This document shows, in pieces, positions 16,606 to 24,251 of a stretch of DNA of 64,000 bases. The position numbers and the translations under genes were made by a program. The first letter of the stretch is position 1; every line of letters starts with the position of its first letter. The notes beneath the pieces are model-generated. The model saw nothing but the letters and a program-made list of their open reading frames with translations. It was not told the DNA's origin and did no database searches. The stretch is taken from contig NZ_CP155618.1 of assembly GCF_031128465.2 (NCBI RefSeq), positions 1,559,501-1,623,500 of the forward strand, given 5' to 3'. Source of the DNA: Mariniflexile litorale (GTDB lineage: Bacteria > Bacteroidota > Bacteroidia > Flavobacteriales > Flavobacteriaceae).

Positions 16606-16941
16606 TTAGCTAATGTAAAAGCGTTCACTGCACAAACCTTGCAGTAAGGTGTTTTTCTTTAAAAAATAACTGCCACCAAACACTTGTATAATCTCGTTAT
16701 TACTTAAAGCGGTTACCGAGATGTTTACTTGCAATTCAAAGTCCCCATCGTAATAATAAGTATTAGTTAAACGATTATATGAAATAGGTGCTGTTAAATC
16801 TTTTAATTGTTCCATAAGTTTATAAAGTGACCGCTCACTAATATTCATATAATCCGCCAACTCCTTTGGAGCTCCAGTATTTTCTTGAGAAATACGTTGG
16901 TGTAATTGTTGTAAGCGTTCTAAGTTTTTTAGGTTTTTCAT
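16606..16941 (-). CDS. Small helix-turn-helix protein, likely regulator of the peptide locus
   Basis: About 111 residues from the ATG at 16941 (MKNLKNLERLQQLHQRI); an earlier ATG at 16962 would add seven residues lying in repeat-like sequence. Residues up to about 55 form a DeoR/HTH_11-like winged helix: GAPKELADYMNISERSLYKL. Next comes a stretch resembling the start of a WYL-type regulator (APISYNRLTNTYYYDGDFEL). The sequence ends abruptly after FGGSYFLKKN inside a copy of the repeat near 16620, so the last residues may be recruited from it. It lies between HlyD and the peptide genes on the same strand. A regulatory role is inferred; a palindrome upstream (17047-17060) is a candidate operator. 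Confidence 0.65.
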   Translation of the reverse strand: MKNLKNLERLQQLHQRISQENTGAPKELADYMNISERSLYKLMEQLKDLTAPISYNRLTNTYYYDGDFELQVNISVTALSNNEIIQVFGGSYFLKKNTLLQGLCSERFYIS

Positions 16942-17046
16942 TCCTCTCTGTCTTTCAGACATCTCTCCTAAGGAGAGAAATCAATTTTTAAATTAAACTT
17001 TATATTTCATTATCACTTATACTAGCTTCACTAGCGACCTTCTATA

Positions 17047-17060
17047 CAGAATATATTCTG
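17047..17060. promoter_or_regulatory. 14-bp palindrome, candidate operator
   Basis: CAGAATATATTCTG is a perfect palindrome in the gap between the hlyD-like stop codon and the HTH gene start. Its position upstream of the small regulator and the peptide genes fits a binding site, but this is only a sequence observation. Confidence 0.35.
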
Positions 17061-17087
17061 CATCTCTGTAATTCTCATTGTGGTATA

Positions 17088-18254
17088 TTAATTAATACTT
17101 ACAATTTCTTTTTGGCTTGGGTTTACCCAATCGTCTACTTTATCGTACAACAAATCAAAAAGAGTGCGTTCTGCCAATTTAAATTGAGCGTTAAGTGTCA
17201 TCCCTTTTTTTAATTCGCCTTCAAACCCGTTTTTAAGTTTTAATGTTTTTTGGTTAATATGGCACTGCACTTTAAATACCGATGTGTTTTCTATAAACTC
17301 AATATCTTTTCCTATATCTGTAATATTGCCACTTGCCAAACCCCATTGGTTATAGTTATACGCATCTATTTGAAAGTTGACTGGATTATTTACTTTTAAT
17401 AACCCAATATCTTGCGGATTTATAAAACATTCTACCAATAAACTTGTGTTGGGGGAAATATCTACAAAGGGTTGCCCCGAACTTAAAAAACTACCTTTTT
17501 CTACACTCATGGCGTTAATTAATATACCTGTTATGGGAGCTGTTACTAGGTATTGTGATTTATTATCTTGTAATTGTAGTTCTTTGCTTTCAAATTCTAA
17601 TAGACTATTTTTGTATTCTGTTAAGCTTGCTTGCCACGTATTACGCTGCTGCTGCTTTAATTGATTGATATTACTTATTGCTAAATCATATTCAAATTTT
17701 GAGTTTTCAAACTCTACTTTAGCAATCACTTCTTTTTTATAAAGCAATGTATTTCTATCGTAGTCTTGTTTTAATTTTTTAAATCGGGTTTGTAGTTCAT
17801 GCATTTTTTGCTGATACAATAAATATTCTTTTGTGTACTTAGGTGATTGTATTTGGTTTAAGCTAACATATTTGTTTTCTACTAAATAAGTTAAATCTTC
17901 AATAAACAGGCTTAAGTCTTGTATTTGTTGTGCAGATAGTTTTAGTTTTTCATTTATAATGGTATTGTCTAACACCAACAAAGTGTCGCCTATATGTACC
18001 AATCTATTGTTCTTTAAATGAGCCGAAATTATTTTTCCAGAATTTAATGACGTTACAGATAGACGTTCTTTATCTGGTTTTATAATACCCCTTGCCGAAG
18101 TGTAAATATCTACTTTAATAAAAGGTAATAAAACAAGCATAATAAGCACCGATGATAATATAAAGCTATATATTACTTTACTTTTAGAACTGTGGTTAAA
18201 TTGATGGACTTCTATGGTATTGTCAATAATCTCTTTGGGGAATATTTGTTTCAT
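17088..18254 (-). CDS. HlyD-family membrane fusion (periplasmic adaptor) protein
   Basis: 388 residues. A short cytoplasmic tail is followed by one membrane helix (about 28-48, VIYSFILSSVLIMLVLLPFI) and a biotinyl-lipoyl half (TSARGIIKPDKE...GKIISAHLKNNRLVHIGDTLL). A long coiled-coil hairpin comes next (about 90-225), then the second lipoyl half (YLVTAPITGILINAMSVEKG) and beta-barrel segments. Such adaptors link an inner-membrane ABC exporter to an outer-membrane channel. It is the first gene of the peptide locus, so the C39 exporter is its likely partner. The outer-membrane TolC-type channel is not encoded here and must come from elsewhere. Confidence 0.92.
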   Translation of the reverse strand: MKQIFPKEIIDNTIEVHQFNHSSKSKVIYSFILSSVLIMLVLLPFIKVDIYTSARGIIKPDKERLSVTSLNSGKIISAHLKNNRLVHIGDTLLVLDNTIINEKLKLSAQQIQDLSLFIEDLTYLVENKYVSLNQIQSPKYTKEYLLYQQKMHELQTRFKKLKQDYDRNTLLYKKEVIAKVEFENSKFEYDLAISNINQLKQQQRNTWQASLTEYKNSLLEFESKELQLQDNKSQYLVTAPITGILINAMSVEKGSFLSSGQPFVDISPNTSLLVECFINPQDIGLLKVNNPVNFQIDAYNYNQWGLASGNITDIGKDIEFIENTSVFKVQCHINQKTLKLKNGFEGELKKGMTLNAQFKLAERTLFDLLYDKVDDWVNPSQKEIVSIN

Positions 18255-18468
18255 TCGTAGGCAATAAATTAATTAAAATATTGAATGAATTATTTACCTT
18301 TCAAATATCAAAAAAAAAAAACCAATTCTTACAAAATAATTATGTGCTTTTTGTTGATTTTTATTGATTTACAACAATGTTGTTGTGGGTTTTCCGTAAA
18401 AATTGAAATTTCATAAATTTTTACTTTATCTTATATTTTGTAATACTGTAAAATCTTAAAAATCCTTT

Positions 18469-18476
18469 TACCTTTG
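18469..18476 (+). promoter_or_regulatory. -7 promoter element before the thioesterase gene
   Basis: TACCTTTG followed by CAGC is a strong match to the TAnnTTTG element, 22 bases before the ATG at 18499. A TTTTG at 18436-18440 is too far for a standard -33, so the upstream box is weak. The divergent HlyD gene starts at 18254; the gap between holds nothing else clear. Confidence 0.5.
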
Positions 18477-18498
18477 CAGCATAATTAAACATATTGTG

Positions 18499-19008
18499 AT
18501 GCAAGCTAAAACACCCGAACAATCTAAAACGATTCTTACCGATATGGTTTTGCCTGGTGAAACCAATGCGCTAAACAACCTATTTGGTGGTGAATTATTG
18601 GCACGTATGGATAGAGCTGCCAGTATTGCTGCAAGACGCCATTCTAGATATATTGTAGTAACCGCCTCAGTAAATCATGTCGCTTTTAATAAAGCCGTGC
18701 CCTTAGGTAGTGTGGTAACTGTTGAAGCTAAAGTATCCCGTGCTTTTAAAACCTCAATGGAAGTGTTTATAGATGTTTGGATTGAAGACCAAATATCAGG
18801 TGAAAGAACAAAAGCCAACGAAGGTATTTATACATTTGTGGCGGTTGATGATACTGGGAAGCCTGTATTAGTACCTCAAGTATTTCCTGAAACAGAATTA
18901 GAAAAACAACGTTTTGAAGCTGCTCTAAGACGTAAACAATTAAGTTTATTGCTCTCTGGGAAAATAAAACCCAGTGAAGCTACTGAACTAAAGGCTTTAT
19001 TTGAATAA
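18499..19008 (+). CDS. Acyl-CoA thioesterase (hotdog fold, YciA type)
   Basis: 169 residues. Cytosolic thioesterase that hydrolyses acyl-CoA to free acid and CoA. The hotdog core shows MVLPGETNALNNLFGGELLA, with the Asn and Asp of the active-site block MDRAASIAARRHS, then VVTASVNHVAFNKAVPLGSV and VTVEAKVSRAFKTSMEVFID. The frame can begin at a GTG at 18496, but the ATG next to it is preferred. The C-terminal extension (about 130-169) is a Lys/Glu-rich helix. The substrate range cannot be read from sequence. Confidence 0.9.
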   Translation: MQAKTPEQSKTILTDMVLPGETNALNNLFGGELLARMDRAASIAARRHSRYIVVTASVNHVAFNKAVPLGSVVTVEAKVSRAFKTSMEVFIDVWIEDQISGERTKANEGIYTFVAVDDTGKPVLVPQVFPETELEKQRFEAALRRKQLSLLLSGKIKPSEATELKALFE

Positions 19009-19044
19009 TTCTCTAATCTAAAAAACGCCACTTAAAACACTAAA

Positions 19045-19062
19045 GTTCCTGTATTCGCAGGA
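19045..19062. repeat. Small palindromic repeat, family 1 copy
   Basis: TTCCTG-TATTCG-CAGGAA between the convergent thioesterase and EnvC-like genes. It fits the flavobacterial TTCCTGC...GCAGGAA hairpin type and may serve as a weak terminator for both genes. Confidence 0.55.
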
Positions 19063-19064
19063 AT

Positions 19065-20300
19065 TTACATTTTAAAAACCCATGATGCTGGGTTTTCGGT
19101 AGATGTTCCTTTAGATATTGAAAAACTTAAAATAGTTTCACCATTTGATGAATTCGTGAATACTTCACCTATAACTTGCTTAGTACTTACTTTGTCACCT
19201 TCTTTTACATAAACCGTTGAGAGGTTTTTATATAAGGTTAAGTAATCACCATGACGAATCATCACAATGGGATTTACGTTTTTCATTTTAAGCACTGCGC
19301 TTACTTCACCATTAAAAACAGCACGTACTTTAGCACCTTTTTCGGTAGCTATACGAACCCCATTACTTTTAATAGTTAAGGAATTATCAATGGGATGTGG
19401 TTGTGTGCCATAACCAAGTGTTACATAGCCTTTTTCAACAGGCCAAGGCAGTTTGCCTTTGTTCGCTACAAAATTAGCTGCTAGTACTTTTTCTTCTGCT
19501 GTTAAAGCAAAATTTAAGGTACTCGCAACACTAGTATTTCCCGCTTTTTTATTCGATTTGGCAATTGCTTCTTTTATAATACGATCTATTTCAGCATCGA
19601 TTTTATCGGCTTCTTGTTGTTTTTGCTTTATTTGAGCAGCATAAACAGATAGATTTTTTTTAATAGACTTCATTAATTCTTCATGCTGTTTACGCTCAGC
19701 TTCTAAAGTTTTTTGAACCTCTCTGTTTTCAGCTATAAGTTTTTTCTTTGTTTCTTGTTGTTTCAACAAGTTCAAATTAGTTGCTTGTAATTCGGCTGTT
19801 TTTGCTTTAATCGTTTCTCCTTGTTCCTTTTGATGGTCCGTATACTGCTTCATATACTGCAAACGCTTGTAGGCTTGTTTAAAATCGTTCGCAGAGAGCA
19901 AAAACATAATCCTGCTTTGTTGATTTTTACTTTTATAGGACTTCACCATCATAGCGGCGTAATCTGCCTTTAAAACCTTTAATTCGTCTCTTAAATTCGT
20001 TATTTTTCTTTGGTTATAATTAATATCACGAGTTAATAAATTAGCTTGTTGGTTGGTAACCTTAATCAAATTATCTAACACATTTATTTTGTGTTTAAAA
20101 TCTTGAATTAAGGTTAATTGCGACTTTTCTTTACTCTGATTTTCTGCACGCAATTTGGCAATTTTCTGAATTTCTAAACGAAGTTCTTGTCTACGTGCCT
20201 CCAGTTCCTGTTGTTTGGCACTTTGAGAAAACACAAAAACACTACAAAACAAAAAGCTTAGTAGTAATACTATTTTATATGGTTGATTACTTTTTAACAT
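19065..20300 (-). CDS. EnvC-like murein hydrolase activator with degenerate LytM domain
   Basis: 411 residues. A signal peptide (about 1-25, IVLLLSFLFCSVFVFSQS) is followed by a long coiled coil (about 27-255) and a C-terminal M23/LytM domain (about 280-411). The LytM core, GVRIATEKGAKVRAVFNGEV then MIRHGDYLTLYKNLS, keeps the fold pattern. It lacks the catalytic His-x-His pair: the usual LYAHLS is LYKNLS here. This points to an activator of amidases, as for EnvC, rather than an active peptidase. It acts in the periplasm at cell division. It follows the DUF4292 gene directly with no gap, so the two are cotranscribed. Confidence 0.9.
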   Translation of the reverse strand: MLKSNQPYKIVLLLSFLFCSVFVFSQSAKQQELEARRQELRLEIQKIAKLRAENQSKEKSQLTLIQDFKHKINVLDNLIKVTNQQANLLTRDINYNQRKITNLRDELKVLKADYAAMMVKSYKSKNQQSRIMFLLSANDFKQAYKRLQYMKQYTDHQKEQGETIKAKTAELQATNLNLLKQQETKKKLIAENREVQKTLEAERKQHEELMKSIKKNLSVYAAQIKQKQQEADKIDAEIDRIIKEAIAKSNKKAGNTSVASTLNFALTAEEKVLAANFVANKGKLPWPVEKGYVTLGYGTQPHPIDNSLTIKSNGVRIATEKGAKVRAVFNGEVSAVLKMKNVNPIVMIRHGDYLTLYKNLSTVYVKEGDKVSTKQVIGEVFTNSSNGETILSFSISKGTSTENPASWVFKM

Positions 20301-21068
20301 TTAAAGTTTTATTTCTTTAAAACCTGAAGGTATTTTGTATGGAAAATTTAAATCTTCATTTAAAGTAATGCCTTTAAATTCTAAGTCTATAACCGTTTTA
20401 TTGTCCGCTTCAGTAGCAATAACTTTTATATTTTCTGGCAGTGTTTGCTTTTCTACTTCTTGGTACGTTAAATAATCTATTTGCAAATGTCTTAACTCTT
20501 TTGGTTGTGATACTTGCTGCGATTTTATTTTAAAATGAACAGGATCTAACAAAAATAAAATTTCAAATAGTTCACGTTGTTGCTTTGGTTGAAGCATGTA
20601 TGCATCATTTGTAACCGAAACATCATAAGTGTTTGCATTCAAATTGAAAATAGGGTCTCCTAATAATAAATTTTGAACCTTTTGAAAATCTAATTCAGTA
20701 CCCAATAAATCACTTAAATATTTGTAATCACCTTCAAAATAGGTGTTATCTAATTTATTATAGAAACTTACTTTTTCGGGTGTAATTAGTGCTTTTACTA
20801 CTGAAAACATGGCGCTTATCCAAAGCACTTCATCTTTCTTTGCTCTAAGATTTACTGTATAAGACTGCTCTTTACCATCTTGAGCATAGGTTATTTTAAG
20901 CCTCGATTGTAACGTTTTAAAGTCTGGTGTTTTTTTAGCGTTTTCTCTTAAAAGCTGTTTAGTGTTTAAATTTAAATTTGCTTCACCGCCACCAATGGTT
21001 TTAGAAGCTTTACAATGACATATCAAAAAAAATAAAAATAATAAAACGATGTACTTAAGTAAATTCAT
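20301..21068 (-). CDS. DUF4292 lipoprotein
   Basis: 255 residues. The signal (MNLLKYIVLLFLFFLICHC) with an ICHC lipobox gives a lipoprotein. The body has the DUF4292 pattern of Bacteroidota (QSRLKITYAQDGKEQSYTVN, DEVLWISAMFSVVKALITPE, VSFYNKLDNTYFEGDYKYLS) and a fold related to LolA/LolB-type lipid-binding proteins. A role in outer-membrane lipoprotein handling is a family-level inference only. It overlaps the upstream TPR gene stop by one base (TAATG) and is directly followed by the EnvC-like gene: one operon. Confidence 0.85.
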   Translation of the reverse strand: MNLLKYIVLLFLFFLICHCKASKTIGGGEANLNLNTKQLLRENAKKTPDFKTLQSRLKITYAQDGKEQSYTVNLRAKKDEVLWISAMFSVVKALITPEKVSFYNKLDNTYFEGDYKYLSDLLGTELDFQKVQNLLLGDPIFNLNANTYDVSVTNDAYMLQPKQQRELFEILFLLDPVHFKIKSQQVSQPKELRHLQIDYLTYQEVEKQTLPENIKVIATEADNKTVIDLEFKGITLNEDLNFPYKIPSGFKEIKL

Positions 21069-22429
21069 TAATTTGAGGTTTCTAATTGTTTTGCTTTATC
21101 ACTAAACGTTTTTGCCTTCGCTGTATTGTTTAATAAAATGTAGGCTGTACTTAATTGATTGTAAAAATCGATTTCCATTTTGTTATCATCAATAATATAA
21201 TCTAGTCCTGCTTCCAAAACATCAACTGCTTTTTGGGCTTGGTTTAATTGGTTTAATGCAACCCCATTAATTAAATAAAATAATGGTTGTGCTGGATATT
21301 TTTGAAGTACCTCATTACTCTTTTTCTCTGCTACATTAAACTTTTGCAAATCTATGTAAAGTAACAATACATTTCGAAGTACATTAAAATTATCTGTATC
21401 AATTTTTAGTGCCGCTTCAAAATATTCTAAAGCCTTTGGTTTATTGCTTTTTGATAAATAATATTGACCCAGTTCTATAAGGGTTTTACTGTTTTTGCTA
21501 TTCCCTACTAAGGTTGTTGCTTCAACTAAATCGGCTTCGTATTGTGGATTTTTGCCAACAAACTGAACAAAATCAGTAAGCACTTTAAGCTTTGCTTCAG
21601 GTTTTATCTCTGGGCTTTTAATTACAATTTTCATCGATTCAATAGCCTTTTGAGCATTATTATCATCTAAATAAAACTTGTATAAAGCTAAATGAACAAT
21701 TTGTGAATTGGGGTTAGTTTTCAGCAACTCTTTAGCTGTTTCAAATGCTTTTTCCTTTTCATTATTTTCGCTATAACGGAAGATAAGTTGCAGGTAATTA
21801 GATTCTTTATCCGGATTATCTTCTAAACGCGCTTCTAAATTTTTAATCTGATCCTTTTTACGTCCCGTAGCCTCATAAATTTGATTCCGCATGATGTCTC
21901 TGGCTACCGAAACACCAAATTCAGCATCTAATTCATCCAAAATTTTTAAAGCATCTTTATACTCTTTTGTTTTTACGTACAATGCCGCTAAATTCTCTTT
22001 ATAATCGGAGTGAAATTTCACCAATTGCTTAACGGTTTTAATGGCTTTGTCATACTCATTTTGTTCCATGTAAAACCCATATAACACGTCTAAAAACCAC
22101 TCGTTATTGGGATCTTTATTTACGGCTTTTTTTAAGGCATCTTCGGCAGCTCCAAAATTTTTGAGTTTATTGTAATTTTTACCTAACTCAAAATATAAAA
22201 CAGGCACAGAATTATCTAGTTCAATACATTTTAAAAGTGCAGAAACCGAACGATCGTAATTTTCAATGCCCTTTTGAGTTAAAGCTTCGTAAAATAACTC
22301 TTGAAATGTATCTTCAACATTCCCTAAATCGTCTTCAGGCTTTTTATTAAAATCTACTTGTGCATGATTCGTCTGCGGAAATATTAGAATTCCGAAGAGC
22401 AAGATAAGTATGTAGATTTTTTGTTTCAT
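21068..22429 (-). CDS. Tetratricopeptide-repeat protein, periplasmic
   Basis: 453 residues. A signal peptide (about 1-23, KIYILILLFGILIFPQTNHA) is followed by a chain of TPR repeats over most of the length, for example VPVLYFELGKNYNKLKNFGA and IELGQYYLSKSNKPKALEYF. There are about nine to ten repeats by eye. It is first in an operon with the DUF4292 lipoprotein and the EnvC-like protein, which suggests a scaffold role in envelope biogenesis. No enzymatic motif is present. The function is unknown. Confidence 0.9.
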   Translation of the reverse strand: MKQKIYILILLFGILIFPQTNHAQVDFNKKPEDDLGNVEDTFQELFYEALTQKGIENYDRSVSALLKCIELDNSVPVLYFELGKNYNKLKNFGAAEDALKKAVNKDPNNEWFLDVLYGFYMEQNEYDKAIKTVKQLVKFHSDYKENLAALYVKTKEYKDALKILDELDAEFGVSVARDIMRNQIYEATGRKKDQIKNLEARLEDNPDKESNYLQLIFRYSENNEKEKAFETAKELLKTNPNSQIVHLALYKFYLDDNNAQKAIESMKIVIKSPEIKPEAKLKVLTDFVQFVGKNPQYEADLVEATTLVGNSKNSKTLIELGQYYLSKSNKPKALEYFEAALKIDTDNFNVLRNVLLLYIDLQKFNVAEKKSNEVLQKYPAQPLFYLINGVALNQLNQAQKAVDVLEAGLDYIIDDNKMEIDFYNQLSTAYILLNNTAKAKTFSDKAKQLETSN

Positions 22430-22457
22430 ATAAGACTGATACTATTATTTTATTTGA

Positions 22458-22539
22458 GCGTTACCACAAGGGTCGGGCTTTTTGCTATATCTTTTTTGCT
22501 TTTGATGGCAAAAAAGGATGCCGCTTCAATCCCTAACGC
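22458..22539. repeat. Nested palindromic dispersed repeat
   Basis: Outer arms GCGTTA (22458) and TAACGC (ending 22539) enclose GGTCGGGCTTTTTGCTATAT, an inner stem CTTTTTTGC / GCAAAAAAG (22491-22499 and 22508-22516), and GGATGCCGCTTCAATCCC. This nested form, with a variable inner stem, recurs in many flavobacterial genomes as far as I recall. Two more hairpins follow (CTCATT-TAC-AATGAG at 22580; CGAATTTAATTCG at 22599). It fills the gap upstream of the TPR gene and has an open frame only by chance. Confidence 0.6.
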
Positions 22540-22636
22540 ACCTATTGCCTGCACTTTGTTAATGCAAAAGTTATTCCAACTCATTTACAATGAGATCTCG
22601 AATTTAATTCGAATTCACTCAGTATAAATTTAGGAA

Positions 22637-23656
22637 TTATTCTAAAACGGAATAATCACCTATACTAATACTGGTAAACTTTCCATCAAACTTCACATGA
22701 TTACCAATCATCGCTTCATCTAAATTGGCATTTTTGATACTTGTATTGGTTTGTATTAAACTATTTTTAATGGTTGAATTTTCAATAATACTGTGATCTC
22801 CAATAGACACATTAGGGCCCACCGTACTGTTTTTAAGCACCACGTTTTCTCCAATAAAACATGGTTCAATAATTTTTGAACCTTCTAATTTTACTGATGA
22901 AGCCACTAATTGCTCTTCACCATCTGCTTTTAAAAACCCTAACATTCTGGTGTTGGTTTCAACAGTAATAGCTTTGTTACCGCAATCCATCCACTCATCA
23001 ACAGTTCCTGTTTTAAATACCTTACCATCTGCCATCATACGTTTTATACCATCATTAATTTGGTATTCACCCCCATTGGTAACGTTTTCATCTAAAATTT
23101 GTTGTAGTTTTTCTTTTAAAATGGATACATCTTTAAAATAATAAATACCTATTACGGCTTGGTCACTTACGAAGCTTTCTGGTTTTTCAACTAACTCAAC
23201 AATCTCTTGGTTCGCATTTAATTTTACAACACCATAAGCTTCAGGGTTTTCAACCTGTTTCGTCCAAATAACGCTGTCGGCTGTTGGGTCTAAATCGAAT
23301 TCAGCTCGAATTAGGGTATCAGCATAAGCAATTACAGCAGGCCCCGATAAAGATGGTTTTGCACACATAATAGCATGTCCTGTCCCTAAAGGTAAATCTT
23401 GGCGATAAATAGATGCTTTGGCACCTAAATCGGTTGCTAATTTCTTTAAACTCTCCACAACATCGTCACCAAAAAAAGCAGGATCACCTAATACAAAAGC
23501 AATTTCTTCAATAGGTTGCTTTAATACTTTCGCAATGTCTTTTACCAAACGATGTACGATAGGCTGACCCGCAACAGGAATTAAAGGTTTTGGTACGGTT
23601 AAACTGTGGGGGCGCAAACGAGAACCCCGTCCTGCCATTGGTACTATTATTTTCAT
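22637..23656 (-). CDS. Sugar-phosphate nucleotidyltransferase with hexapeptide C-terminus
   Basis: 339 residues. The N-terminal nucleotidyltransferase (about 1-240) has the P-loop-like signature VPMAGRGSRLRPHSLTVPKP and the typical PEAYGVVKLNANQEIVELVE and GGEYQINDGIKRM blocks. The C-terminus (about 245-339) is a left-handed beta-helix of hexapeptide repeats (GENVVLKNSTVGPNVSIGDH). It transfers a nucleotide to a hexose-1-phosphate in an envelope-sugar pathway; whether UDP, dTDP or GDP is used cannot be told. It stands upstream of the TPR gene and downstream of dut, same strand. Glucose-1-phosphate thymidylyltransferase-like is the likeliest subtype. Confidence 0.88.
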   Translation of the reverse strand: MKIIVPMAGRGSRLRPHSLTVPKPLIPVAGQPIVHRLVKDIAKVLKQPIEEIAFVLGDPAFFGDDVVESLKKLATDLGAKASIYRQDLPLGTGHAIMCAKPSLSGPAVIAYADTLIRAEFDLDPTADSVIWTKQVENPEAYGVVKLNANQEIVELVEKPESFVSDQAVIGIYYFKDVSILKEKLQQILDENVTNGGEYQINDGIKRMMADGKVFKTGTVDEWMDCGNKAITVETNTRMLGFLKADGEEQLVASSVKLEGSKIIEPCFIGENVVLKNSTVGPNVSIGDHSIIENSTIKNSLIQTNTSIKNANLDEAMIGNHVKFDGKFTSISIGDYSVLE

Positions 23657-23669
23657 TCTTCTTCCTAAA

Positions 23670-23741
23670 CCTCTCCAAGGAGAGGGATTTTTTATTAGAA
23701 TTAATATTTATTTATAGCTCTTAATCTCTCCAAAGGGGAGA
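23670..23741. repeat. Pair of CTCTCC-type palindromes (family 2)
   Basis: Two palindromes, CCTCTCCAAGGAGAGGG (23670-23686) and TCTCTCCAAAGGGGAGA (23725-23741), lie 38 bases apart. A further hairpin TTTCCC-TTTT-GGGAAA lies at 23787-23802. The second carries the same flank (CTCTTAAT) as the inverted copy at 27287-27303. They fill the 159-base gap between dut and the nucleotidyltransferase gene. Confidence 0.6.
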
Positions 23742-23815
23742 AACTATTATGTTAAACTTTCTACAAATAATTTTATACGTTTAAGTTTTCCCTTTTGGGA
23801 AATCAACGGGATTAA

Positions 23816-24250
23816 TTATTTTGTTCCTGTACTTCCAAAACCACCTTCACCTCTAACAGTTTCTGAAAGTTCTTCTACGGCAATCCATTCAGCACGATCA
23901 TGTTTAGCGATTACTAATTGCGCAATACGTTCGCCATTATGTACAATAAAATCTTCATTTGAAAGATTCACTAAAATCACACCTACTTCACCTCTGTAAT
24001 CGGCATCAATAGTTCCAGGAGCATTTAAAACGGTAACCCCTTTTTTTGCAGCCAAACCACTTCGAGGGCGCACTTGTGCCTCATAACCTATTGGTAATTC
24101 TATGAACAAGCCTGTTCCTACGATGCTACGCTCTAAAGGTTTTAATATTCTTGATTCTGATAAATTAGCTCTTAAATCCATTCCTGCCGATGCCTCCGTT
24201 TCATAATGTGGCAAAGCATGATTCGATTTGTTTATAATTTTTATTTTCAT
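23816..24250 (-). CDS. dut: Deoxyuridine 5'-triphosphate nucleotidohydrolase
   Basis: Trimeric dUTPase that hydrolyses dUTP to dUMP, keeping uracil out of DNA. 144 residues. The five family motifs are present: [52 protein letters not shown], and the C-terminal [11 protein letters not shown] that closes over the active site. Its start lies 2 bases upstream-side of the flippase stop, so the two genes are adjacent in one operon with the flippase first. Confidence 0.97.
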   Translation of the reverse strand: MKIKIINKSNHALPHYETEASAGMDLRANLSESRILKPLERSIVGTGLFIELPIGYEAQVRPRSGLAAKKGVTVLNAPGTIDADYRGEVGVILVNLSNEDFIVHNGERIAQLVIAKHDRAEWIAVEELSETVRGEGGFGSTGTK

Positions 24251-24251
24251 A

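Noticed and set aside
17060-17080. Short minus-strand frame (MRITEMQNIFCIEGR) between hlyD-like and HTH genes, resembling a leader
   Set aside because: Ends after 15 codons with no mature part and no GG; too short to call.
22421-22627. Open frame on the plus strand (68 codons)
   Set aside because: It is formed by the dispersed palindromic repeat at 22458-22539 and adjoining hairpins; no signal of a real protein.
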